The notes under the pieces are model-generated. The model worked only from the letters and a program-made list of their open reading frames with translations. It searched no databases and had not been told where the DNA came from. Positions 1 to 5,918 of a stretch of 5,969 bases of DNA are shown in pieces. The stretch spans positions 1 to 5,969 of the forward strand of contig JAJFFA010000546.1 of assembly GCA_021776885.1 (NCBI GenBank), written 5' to 3'. Each line of letters begins with the position of its first letter. Position 1 is the first letter of the stretch. The translations under genes were made by a program, and so were the position numbers. This stretch comes from Planctomycetota bacterium. GTDB taxonomy: Bacteria; Planctomycetota; UBA1135; GCA-002686595.

Positions 1-513
1 AATGCCTTCGCCCTCCCCGGGGGCAAGATGGCGGTCTACACCGGCATTCTGACCGTGGCCCAGGGCGAGGCCGGCCTGGCCGTCGTCATGGGCCACGAGA
101 TCGCCCACGCCACCAAGCGCCACGGGGCCAAGGCCGTCACCCGCGCCAACCTGGCCGGGGGCATCCTGGGCCTGATCTCGGCTGCGCGCGGTGGCGAGCA
201 GGGTCAGATCGAGGCCCTGGGCGCCATGGCCGCCACCCAGCTGACCCAGCTGTCCTTCGGCCGTGAGGCCGAGCTCGAGGCGGACGCCACCGGGCTGAAC
301 TACATGGCCCTGGCCGGCTACGACCCGCGGGAGGCCGTCGGATTCTGGGAGCGCATGGGGGCGATGAGCGGCGGCGGGTCGGGGGGCGGCCTCGGTGAAT
401 GGCTCTCCACGCACCCCTCGCATGGAAATCGCATCGAGCAATTGCAATCGCTGATGCCCGAGGCCCTGGCCCTGTACCAGGCCCAGGGTGGGACCAAGGG
501 CTATCAGCCCTGA
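1..513 (+). CDS. M48 family zinc metalloprotease, 5'-truncated by window edge (LoiP/BepA-like)
   Basis: This is the C-terminal part of an M48 peptidase; the frame is open from base 1 and the true start lies upstream. Seen in the 170 residues present: a NAFALPGG motif at bases 1-24, which in this family sits just before the active site; the zinc-binding HEIAH (bases 94-108, two His ligands and the catalytic Glu); the third-ligand motif E-L-E-A-D-x-x-G (bases 271-294), where the first Glu is the expected ligand; an AGYDP segment; and the C-terminal THPS..NRI motif. Known members such as E. coli LoiP and BepA are periplasmic or outer-membrane-associated proteases acting in envelope protein quality control. 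The signal peptide or lipobox cannot be checked because the N-terminus is missing. By comparison with those proteins about 80-100 residues are probably absent. The ATG at base 28 is internal. All catalytic residues are present, so it is probably active. A 241-bp gap and a candidate terminator separate it from the next gene, so it is probably a different transcription unit. Confidence 0.93.
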   Translation, partial: NAFALPGGKMAVYTGILTVAQGEAGLAVVMGHEIAHATKRHGAKAVTRANLAGGILGLISAARGGEQGQIEALGAMAATQLTQLSFGREAELEADATGLNYMALAGYDPREAVGFWERMGAMSGGGSGGGLGEWLSTHPSHGNRIEQLQSLMPEALALYQAQGGTKGYQP

Positions 514-523
514 CGCGGGATGC

Positions 524-554
524 GGGTGCGGGAGGGCCCGCAGCCCTCACTTTT
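524..554 (+). terminator. Candidate intrinsic terminator after the M48 protease gene
   Basis: Eleven bases after the stop codon, GGGTGCGGG (524-532) can pair with CCCGCA plus CCC (537-542 and 544-546) around a 4-nt AGGG loop, with one bulged G at 543. This gives a nine-pair GC-rich stem. It is followed by TCACTTTT (547-554), a short, imperfect U-tract. Position and shape fit a Rho-independent terminator, but the weak U-tract and the high GC background make it only moderately likely. Confidence 0.45.
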
Positions 555-600
555 AACAATTCGCAACCCATTACGCACAAAGGGATTGCGGTGACCGGAC

Positions 601-619
601 GGACCCGTTGTGCGGGTCC
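601..619 (+). other. Perfect 7-bp stem-loop in the intergenic region
   Basis: GGACCCG (601-607) and CGGGTCC (613-619) are exact inverted complements around a 5-nt TTGTG loop. A short T-run (630-633) follows 10 nt later, too far for a standard intrinsic terminator. It could be a second weak terminator, part of a structured 5' leader, or a chance hairpin in GC-rich DNA. Function unknown. Confidence 0.35.
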
Positions 620-686
620 AGCGGTGCACTTTTGTAGCTTGCTTGCCGCTGTTGCCGGCAGGGATAGCGAGCGGAATCACCGCTGA

Positions 687-720
687 GGGGCGGATCCAGG
701 GCCGGCACTCCACCCGCCCC
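687..720 (+). other. Potential long-loop hairpin just upstream of the GlgA-like gene
   Basis: GGGGCGG (687-693) can pair with CCGCCCC (714-720), seven GC pairs around a 20-nt loop, ending 16 nt before the presumed ribosome binding site of the next gene. If it lies in the mRNA leader it could affect ribosome access. Equally it may be chance pairing of G-rich and C-rich runs. A smaller hairpin with stem AGCGG/CCGCT (670-684) lies immediately before it. Confidence 0.25.
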
Positions 721-736
721 CCAAGACCCCCAGAGT

Positions 737-742
737 AGAGGA
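737..742 (+). promoter_or_regulatory. Presumed Shine-Dalgarno of the GlgA-like gene
   Basis: AGAGGA is the only purine-rich anti-16S-like sequence near the TTG start at 755. The gap of about 12-13 nt between it and the start is longer than the usual 5-9 nt. With the rare TTG codon this predicts modest translation. Its presence supports 755 as the start. Confidence 0.45.
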
Positions 743-754
743 CGCGCGCCGACC

Positions 755-2236
755 TTGAAGGTCGCCTTCGTCACCCCCGAGCTCCAGTCCCTCGTCCGCC
801 GGACCCAACTCGCGGAGATTGCCGAGCAGCTACCCCAGACGCTCCTCCAAGAGGGCGTCGACGTGCGGGTATTCCTGCCCTGGTTCGCGGACATCGAGGT
901 CGAGGCGCTCACCGGGCTCGAGAAGCGCGGCGAGGTCACGGTCCCGGACGCCGAGGAGACCTGCACACTCGCGGTCCACACGGCCAAGCTGGGCCAGCTG
1001 CCGATCGTCCTGATCGACCATCCGACCCTGTTCCGCGAGCGCCACCCCTACGGCGGCAACAACGGGCCCTATTCGGACAACTGGCGGCGCTACGCCATCT
1101 TCTCGCGCGCCGTGCTCGAGTCCCTGCAGGTGCTGAAGTTCTCGGCGGACATCCTGCACTGCCTCGATTGGACCTCGGGCCTGATCCCCCTGATCCAGGA
1201 GCTGGAGTACATCGACCAGCGCCCCGAACACCCCGCCGCCCGGGCGGGCAGCTACTTCGCGATCCACAACCTGGCCGTCCAGGGTGCGTTCGAGCGCGAG
1301 GTCCTGCCCAAGATCGGCATCCCCCACCGCTACTTCCGCGCCATCGAAGGGGTCGAGCACGGGGCGCGCGTCAACTTCCTCAAGGCGGGGGCCGAGTTCG
1401 CCACGATCATCGGCACCCACTCCGAGAGCCAGGTCGAGCGCATGCAGATGATCGACGGCGCCGGTGGGCTGGAGACGACCTTCCAGCGGCGCCGGAAGGA
1501 GATCGTCGGCGTCCTGTCCGGGATCGACTACCGCGCCTGGGACCCGTCGACGGACCCGCTGCTCGCCGGCAACTACTCCGAGAAGGAGCTGGGCGGCAAG
1601 AAGCGCTGCAAGTCGACCCTGCAGAACGGGCTCAAGCTCGACCACGGTCCGCGCACGCCGCTGGTGACGATCATCGGACGCTTCGACGCGGACAGCGGCT
1701 TCGACATCCTGGCCGAGACCCTGACGCCGATCCTCGAGCGCAACCTCGAGCTGGTCCTGATGGGCCCGGGCCAGACTGAGATCCTCGACCGCCTGCGCAC
1801 CGTCGAGCAGACCTTCGCCGGTCGCTGCCGCGTGATCGAGGGCTACCACGTGGGCACCGCGCACACGCTGCTGGGCGGCTCCGACATCCTGCTGCTGCCC
1901 TCGCACAACCACGCCTCGAACACCCTGACGGCCATCGCCATGCGCTATGGCACGATCCCGGTCGTCTACAAGAAGAGTGGGCTCGAGGACACCCTGGTCG
2001 ACTGGAACGACGACAAGCGTCGCGCGACGGGCTTCATGTTCGAGCGCTACGCCTCGGACAGCCTGCTCGACGGCGTGGACGCGGCCCGCGCGCTCTACAA
2101 GAAGCCCACCGACTGGAAGCGCATCGTCACCCGCGCCATGCGCCAGGACCTGTCCTGGCAGGAGAGCGGGCGCAACTACCTCAAGGCCTACCGGCGCGTG
2201 ACGCGTCGGGTCAGGGACCGCCGCACGCGCCCCTGA
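755..2236 (+). CDS. GlgA-like GT5-fold glycogen synthase homologue with altered active site
   Basis: 493 residues, close to E. coli GlgA (477). An N-terminal glycogen/starch synthase catalytic domain (about residues 1-240) is followed by a GT-B C-terminal glycosyltransferase domain (about 300-480). Family landmarks are clear: MKVAFVTPE at the N-terminus, LDW (137-139), IHNLAVQG (170-177), NFLKAG (207-212), GIDYRAWDP (256-264), AMRYGTIPVV (395-404) and LSWQ (466-469). Glycogen synthases transfer glucose from ADP-glucose to the growing alpha-1,4-glucan in the cytoplasm. Aligned by eye to E. coli GlgA, D137, H161 and R300 are kept (D138, H171, R309), but K15 is R15, the following Gly-Gly is T17-Q18, K305 is S314, E377 is H386 and C379 is S388. 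This argues for changed donor or acceptor use, or a non-catalytic role, so no glgA symbol is assigned. The TTG start is chosen because it gives the canonical N-terminus. The C-terminus is a very basic tail (RRVTRRVRDRRTR). It is probably the first gene of an operon with the downstream kinase. Confidence 0.88.
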   Translation: MKVAFVTPELQSLVRRTQLAEIAEQLPQTLLQEGVDVRVFLPWFADIEVEALTGLEKRGEVTVPDAEETCTLAVHTAKLGQLPIVLIDHPTLFRERHPYGGNNGPYSDNWRRYAIFSRAVLESLQVLKFSADILHCLDWTSGLIPLIQELEYIDQRPEHPAARAGSYFAIHNLAVQGAFEREVLPKIGIPHRYFRAIEGVEHGARVNFLKAGAEFATIIGTHSESQVERMQMIDGAGGLETTFQRRRKEIVGVLSGIDYRAWDPSTDPLLAGNYSEKELGGKKRCKSTLQNGLKLDHGPRTPLVTIIGRFDADSGFDILAETLTPILERNLELVLMGPGQTEILDRLRTVEQTFAGRCRVIEGYHVGTAHTLLGGSDILLLPSHNHASNTLTAIAMRYGTIPVVYKKSGLEDTLVDWNDDKRRATGFMFERYASDSLLDGVDAARALYKKPTDWKRIVTRAMRQDLSWQESGRNYLKAYRRVTRRVRDRRTRP

Positions 2237-2256
2237 CGCTGGCCGCCTGACGCAGC

Positions 2257-3168
2257 ATGCAGCGCGCGGTCGGCCTCGACTTCGGTGGGACTTCGGTCAA
2301 GGGTGGCCTGGTGTCGGCCGACGGCGAGGTGCTGGCCGAGGATGCCGTGCCCTTCGCCTCCGAGGGCGGCGCAGCCGGCCTGCTCGACGCCGTCGCGGAC
2401 CTGGCCCGCGGGCTCGGGGCGACGGACCCCGAGGTCCGCATGGGCGTCGGTTGCGCCGGCCTGTTCGAGCGCGAGAGCGGCGAGCTGAGGGTCTCGCCCA
2501 ACCTCGGCAGCCTGGTCGGCCTGCGCCTGGCGGCGGAGTTCGAGGCACGCCTCGGCCGCCCGGCCGGCACGATCCCACTCGAGAACGATGCCAACGTCGC
2601 CGCCCTGGGCGAGCAGTGGCTGGGCGGTGCGCGCGGGATCGACGACGTGCTGGTGGTGACCCTCGGCACAGGCGTCGGCGGCGGCCTTGTCCTGGGCGGA
2701 GAGCTCTACGCCGGGCCGGAGGGCCGCGCGGGCGAGATCGGCCATGTGCCCGTGCGCGGCGGCGACAGCCAGGCCCCGCTCTGCGGCTGCGGCGCGCGCG
2801 GCTGCCTGGAGGCCCTGGCCTCCGCCACGGCGGCCTCGCGCCGCGCGGGCGAGCTGGGGCTCGTGCGCGACGTGGCGGCCTTGACCCGCGCAGCGCGCGC
2901 CGCGGACGGCGCCGAGCGCGAGCTCCTGGTCGAGATCGGCCGCGACCTGGGGCGTGGCCTGGCGATCCCGGTCGTGCTGCTCGACCTGTCGTGCTTCGTC
3001 TTCGGCGGCGGCTTCGCCGGCGCCCTCGACATGCTCGAGCCGGGCATCCGCGCCGGGCTCGACGAGCGCCGCTTCGGCGCCCGCGACATCCGCCTCCTGC
3101 CCGCAGAGCTGGGCGGCAGTGCGGGTTGGATCGGAGCCGCACGCCTGGCCCTGGGCCGGCGAGCGTAG
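2257..3168 (+). CDS. ROK-family sugar kinase, probable glucokinase
   Basis: A full-length 303-residue ROK protein. Expected activity is ATP-dependent phosphorylation of glucose (or a related hexose) to the 6-phosphate in the cytoplasm. Motifs seen: N-terminal phosphate loop DFGGTSVKGG (8-17); ENDAN (109-113) with D111 as predicted catalytic base; second phosphate motif LGTGVGGG (136-143); sugar-contacting EIGH (160-163); and the ROK zinc motif CGCGARGC followed by LE (176-185), with C176, C178 and C183 plus H163 as expected ligands. A late FGGG (249-252) corresponds to the adenosine-site glycine segment, although the Asn-Pro usually just before it reads Leu-Asp-Leu-Ser. There is no N-terminal helix-turn-helix, so it is a kinase rather than a NagC/Mlc-type repressor. 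The ATG at 2257 starts 20 bp after the previous stop with no clear Shine-Dalgarno, suggesting translation linked to the upstream gene. Glucose is inferred from family and from the GlgA-like neighbour; N-acetylmannosamine, fructose or another sugar is possible. Confidence 0.9.
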   Translation: MQRAVGLDFGGTSVKGGLVSADGEVLAEDAVPFASEGGAAGLLDAVADLARGLGATDPEVRMGVGCAGLFERESGELRVSPNLGSLVGLRLAAEFEARLGRPAGTIPLENDANVAALGEQWLGGARGIDDVLVVTLGTGVGGGLVLGGELYAGPEGRAGEIGHVPVRGGDSQAPLCGCGARGCLEALASATAASRRAGELGLVRDVAALTRAARAADGAERELLVEIGRDLGRGLAIPVVLLDLSCFVFGGGFAGALDMLEPGIRAGLDERRFGARDIRLLPAELGGSAGWIGAARLALGRRA

Positions 3169-3177
3169 ACTGCAGCG

Positions 3178-4629
3178 GTGTCGCCCCCCCGCGCCCTCTC
3201 CCCCGCGCTGCTGCGCGACCTGCGCCGCGTCCTCGGAGCGGCGGGCGTGGTCGACGAGCCGACCCGGCGCTTCGCCTACGACTGCGACGGCCTGACCCTC
3301 GAGCGTCAGGTCCCCGAGGCCGTGCTCCTGCCGCGCGACACGGCGCAGACGGCCGCGGTCATGGGCCTGCTCGCGCGCGCCGGCGTGCCGCTCGTTCCGC
3401 GCGGCGCCGGCACCGGCCTCTCCGGCGGCGCGACCCCGGTCAAGGGCGGCGTGCTGGTGGGCACGAGCCGCATGCGCGACGTGCTCGAGATCCAGCCGCG
3501 GGATCGCTACGCGCGGGTCCAGGCGGGGGTGATCAACATCGACCTCTCGCGTGCCGCCGCGCCCCACGGACTCTTCTACGCCCCCGACCCCTCGAGCCAG
3601 ATGGCCTGCACCCTCGGCGGCAACGTCGCGGAGAACTCGGGCGGCCCGCACTGCTTCCGCTACGGCGCCACGACGCGCCACGTGCTGGGGCTGGTGGTGG
3701 TCGACGGGGAGGGCGAGGTGCTCGACCTCTCGAGCCCCGAGGTCGACCCCCAGGGCGACGACCTCATCGGTCTCTTTGTCGGCTGCGAGGGCAGCTTCGG
3801 CATCGCCACCGAGATCACCCTGCGCCTGACGCCGCTGCAGCCGGTGACGGAGACCCTGCTGGTGCTCTTCGCCTCCCTCGACGACGCCACCCGCAGCGTG
3901 ACCGAGATCATCGCCGAGCGCCTCGAGCCGACCGCGATGGAGATCCTCGACAAGCTCACCATCGAGGCGGTCGAGGCCAGCGTCTACGCGGCCGGCTATC
4001 CCAAGAGCGCGGAGGCGGTGCTGCTGCTCGAGGTCGAGGGCGGCGAGCTCGAGGTCGAGGACATCGTCGGCGCCATCGTGCCGATCCTCGAGCGCCACGG
4101 CTGCATCGAGCTGCGCCGCGCGCGGGACGCGGACGAGCGGGCGCGCCTGTGGGCGGGACGCAAGGGTGCCTTCGGAGCCATGGGACGCATCGCCCCGGAC
4201 CTCTACGTGGCCGACGTCGTCGCCCCGCGCACACGGCTGTCCGAGATCGTGCGCCTGGCGACCGAGATCTGTGCCGAGCGCGGGCTCAAGCTCTCGAACG
4301 TGTTCCACGCCGGGGACGGCAACCTGCACCCCAACATCTCCTATGACCGGCGCGACCCCGAGGAGGTGGCCCGGGTGCTCGAGGCCGGGCGCCTGATCAT
4401 GCAGGCCTGCATCGACGTCGGCGGCTCCCTGACGGGCGAGCACGGCGTCGGACTCGAGAAGCGCGAGGCGATGAACATGCTCTTCGCCCCGCCGGATCTC
4501 GAAGTGATGCACCGGGTGCGCCACGCCCTCGACCCCGACGCGCGGCTCAACCCGGGCAAGATGCTGCCCGTGCGTGGCTGCCGCGAGACCCACAGCGCGC
4601 GGCCCGTCGCGCCCCGGGAGCAGGGGTGA
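3178..4629 (+). CDS. glcD: Glycolate oxidase FAD-binding subunit GlcD
   Basis: 483 residues, close to E. coli GlcD (499). It is the flavin subunit that oxidises glycolate to glyoxylate. Domain 1 (about 45-220) is a PCMH-type FAD-binding domain: PRGAGTGLSGGA (74-85) is the pyrophosphate-binding loop, TLGGNVAENSGG (145-156) and GCEGSFGIATE (202-212) are the other FAD contacts. Domain 2 (about 225-463) is the FAD-linked oxidase C-terminal domain with HAGDGNLHP (377-385), the GEHGVGLEKR segment (420-429) that carries the family's conserved active-site His (H422), and NPGKMLP (458-464). All expected motifs are intact. About 20 unconserved residues follow NPGKMLP. The GTG start at 3178, 9 bp after the kinase stop, matches the family N-terminus; no strong Shine-Dalgarno is visible. 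Close relatives include D-lactate and D-2-hydroxyglutarate dehydrogenases; the following glcE- and glcF-like genes make glycolate the best choice. Confidence 0.92.
   Translation: MSPPRALSPALLRDLRRVLGAAGVVDEPTRRFAYDCDGLTLERQVPEAVLLPRDTAQTAAVMGLLARAGVPLVPRGAGTGLSGGATPVKGGVLVGTSRMRDVLEIQPRDRYARVQAGVINIDLSRAAAPHGLFYAPDPSSQMACTLGGNVAENSGGPHCFRYGATTRHVLGLVVVDGEGEVLDLSSPEVDPQGDDLIGLFVGCEGSFGIATEITLRLTPLQPVTETLLVLFASLDDATRSVTEIIAERLEPTAMEILDKLTIEAVEASVYAAGYPKSAEAVLLLEVEGGELEVEDIVGAIVPILERHGCIELRRARDADERARLWAGRKGAFGAMGRIAPDLYVADVVAPRTRLSEIVRLATEICAERGLKLSNVFHAGDGNLHPNISYDRRDPEEVARVLEAGRLIMQACIDVGGSLTGEHGVGLEKREAMNMLFAPPDLEVMHRVRHALDPDARLNPGKMLPVRGCRETHSARPVAPREQG
4617..4620 (+). promoter_or_regulatory. 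Shine-Dalgarno of glcE within the end of glcD
   Basis: GGAG lies 5 nt before the GTG at 4626, an ideal distance. It supports the GTG start, and the 4-nt GTGA overlap with the glcD stop suggests translational coupling that would keep the two subunits in similar amounts. Confidence 0.6.
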
Positions 4630-5918
4630 ACTTCGCCTCGCGCCTGGCGGCGGACGGGATCGAGGTGGCCCTCGAGGCCGGTCGCCCCGTGGCCATTCCC
4701 GAGGACGCCGCGGCGCTAGCCGGCCTGGTCGAGCGCGCCGCCGCCGACGGGGCGCGGCTGGTGCCCGTGGGGCTCGGCGGCAAGCTCCCGTGGCTACGCC
4801 CCGACGTCCTGGCCTACGACCCCGAAGCCGCGCTGCTCGTCTCGACCCGCAAGCTGGACCAGGTCGTCAGCTACGTCCCGGGGGACGGCACCCTGACGGC
4901 CCAGGCCGGGGCGCCCATGGAGCTCCTGGCGCGCACCGTGGCCGAGGGCGGGCATCGCCTGACCCCGGACGTGGCCCTGCCCGCGGCCTCGACCCTTGGC
5001 GGGGTGGTGGCGGGCAGCGTGTCGGGCCTCGACCGCCTGCAGCGCGGTCCCGTGCGCCACCATGTGCTCGGCGCCCGCGCCGTCCAGGCCGACGGCAGCG
5101 AGGCGCGCAGCGGCGGGCGCCTGGTCAAGAACGTGACGGGCTACGACCTGCACCGCCTGTGGACCGGGTCGCGCGGCACCCTGGGCGTCCTGACCGAGAT
5201 CAGCCTGCGGCTCTTCCCTGCCCCCGAGCTCGAGCTCTGTCTCGAGGCGCGCTTCGACTCCCCCGCCCTGGCCCTGGGCGCGGCCCACGCCCTGCGCGAC
5301 CTGCCCCTGGCCCCGGTGGCGCTGCGGGTCGAGGGCGACGGGGACGCGGGCGCTCAGCTGCACCTGTTCCTGGCCGGGCTCGAGCGCCAGGTGCGCGCGG
5401 ACGCGGAGCGCAGCGCAGCCGCCCTGAGTTCGTCCAGCGCCGCGGCCCCCACCTTGCTCGAAGGCGCAGCTGCACGGGAAACCTGGGCGCGGCTGCGCGA
5501 CGCCGATGGCGGCGGGCAAGCCTGCCTGCGCCTGACCTGCTTGCCCTCGCGCGCCGCCGACGCCCTGGCCACGGCGGAGACCTACTTCCGTGCCCGCGGC
5601 GCGCGGCTGCACGCGCGCTCGCAGCCCTGGATCGCGAGCCTCGATCTGGAGCTCCTGCCGGAGGCGGACGGCGCGGCCGGCGCCGCAGCGCGGGTCGACG
5701 TCGACTGCGCCCTGGACCTGGCCGAGCGTCTGGCCCCGGCCGAGGTCCGCGTCACGCCCCTGGCCACCAGCCTCGAGGTCCACAGCGCCCTGGCGAGCGG
5801 CGCGACGACCTCGCGCGCCCAGGTCTGGATGCGCGCCCTGCGCTCCGAGCTCGACCCCGCCGGGACCTTCGCCTCGAGCCTCTATCCCTACCCGACCCGT
5901 GAGCCGCTCCCAGCGTGA
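4626..5918 (+). CDS. glcE: Glycolate oxidase FAD-binding subunit GlcE, long and divergent at the C-terminus
   Basis: 430 residues. GlcE is the second FAD-binding subunit of the GlcDEF glycolate dehydrogenase. The N-terminal half carries a PCMH-type FAD domain: GLGGKLPW (49-56), STLGGVVAGSVSG (122-134), the GlcE signature KNVTGYDLHRL (168-178) and GTLGVLTEISLRLFP (184-198). These match E. coli GlcE segments (KNVAGYDLSRL, LGVLTEIS) well. E. coli GlcE has 350 residues, so this protein is about 80 longer: roughly 20-25 at the N-terminus, the rest spread through an Ala- and Arg-rich C-terminal half (about 200-400). The GHAT segment is not recognisable, and the terminal DP.GVFNPGR motif is reduced to DPAGTFASSLYP (410-421). 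FAD binding looks intact, while the C-terminal half has diverged. The start overlaps the glcD stop by GTGA; the end overlaps the next gene the same way. A relative with another 2-hydroxyacid substrate is possible. Confidence 0.85.
   Translation: MNFASRLAADGIEVALEAGRPVAIPEDAAALAGLVERAAADGARLVPVGLGGKLPWLRPDVLAYDPEAALLVSTRKLDQVVSYVPGDGTLTAQAGAPMELLARTVAEGGHRLTPDVALPAASTLGGVVAGSVSGLDRLQRGPVRHHVLGARAVQADGSEARSGGRLVKNVTGYDLHRLWTGSRGTLGVLTEISLRLFPAPELELCLEARFDSPALALGAAHALRDLPLAPVALRVEGDGDAGAQLHLFLAGLERQVRADAERSAAALSSSSAAAPTLLEGAAARETWARLRDADGGGQACLRLTCLPSRAADALATAETYFRARGARLHARSQPWIASLDLELLPEADGAAGAAARVDVDCALDLAERLAPAEVRVTPLATSLEVHSALASGATTSRAQVWMRALRSELDPAGTFASSLYPYPTREPLPA

Larger units (their letters stand above)
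514..754 (+). other. Intergenic region between the protease gene and the GlgA-like gene; presumed leader and promoter region
   Basis: This is the only sizeable non-coding stretch in the window. The part around 547-600 is visibly richer in A and T than the flanking genes. It holds a terminator-like hairpin (524-546) and, further on, potential stem-loops at 601-619, 644-660, 670-684 and 687-720. The promoter of the downstream operon should lie here, but no convincing -35/-10 pair is visible; the best pairing (TTGCTT at 639-644, GATAGC at 663-668, 18-bp spacer) matches consensus at only three of six positions in each box. No recognised riboswitch core was seen. ORFs overlapping this region in other frames have no recognisable motifs and were not accepted as genes. 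Confidence 0.6.

Noticed and set aside
399..713. Short open frames in the intergenic region on both strands
   Set aside because: No recognisable motifs, no good ribosome binding site, and they run into the protease gene or over the hairpins. A small peptide cannot be excluded but is not supported.
703..717. Possible sigma-54 type promoter (GGCAC with GC 10 bases after GG)
   Set aside because: Only the GG and GC spacing and the CAC match; the TT before GC is CC. Such spacing is common by chance in GC-rich DNA.
830..1912. Antisense frame of 360 codons opposite the GlgA-like gene
   Set aside because: No motif or plausible domain; the opposite strand encodes a protein recognisable over its full length.
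2257..3168. ROK protein as a transcriptional repressor (NagC/Mlc/XylR type)
   Set aside because: The protein begins directly with the ATP-binding motif and has no N-terminal DNA-binding domain; catalytic Asp and zinc Cys residues are present.
2451..4346. Long + strand open frame (631 codons) offset from the kinase and glcD genes
   Set aside because: The Arg- and Pro-rich translation without motifs is typical of a GC-rich shadow frame, and it crosses the end of one real gene and the start of another.
2188..4593. Very long antisense open frame (801 codons) across the kinase and glcD genes
   Set aside because: Its protein is low-complexity (rich in Ala, Arg, Gly, His) with no recognisable motif, and it lies opposite two clear enzyme genes. 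High GC at third codon positions removes stops from the complementary frame.
4574..5902. Open frame overlapping glcE in another frame (442 codons)
   Set aside because: It is an Arg/Gly/Pro-rich shadow; the glcE frame carries all conserved motifs.
755..5918. Frequent CTCGAG hexamers as possible repeats or sites
   Set aside because: They mostly fall in frame as Leu-Glu codons and follow from codon bias.
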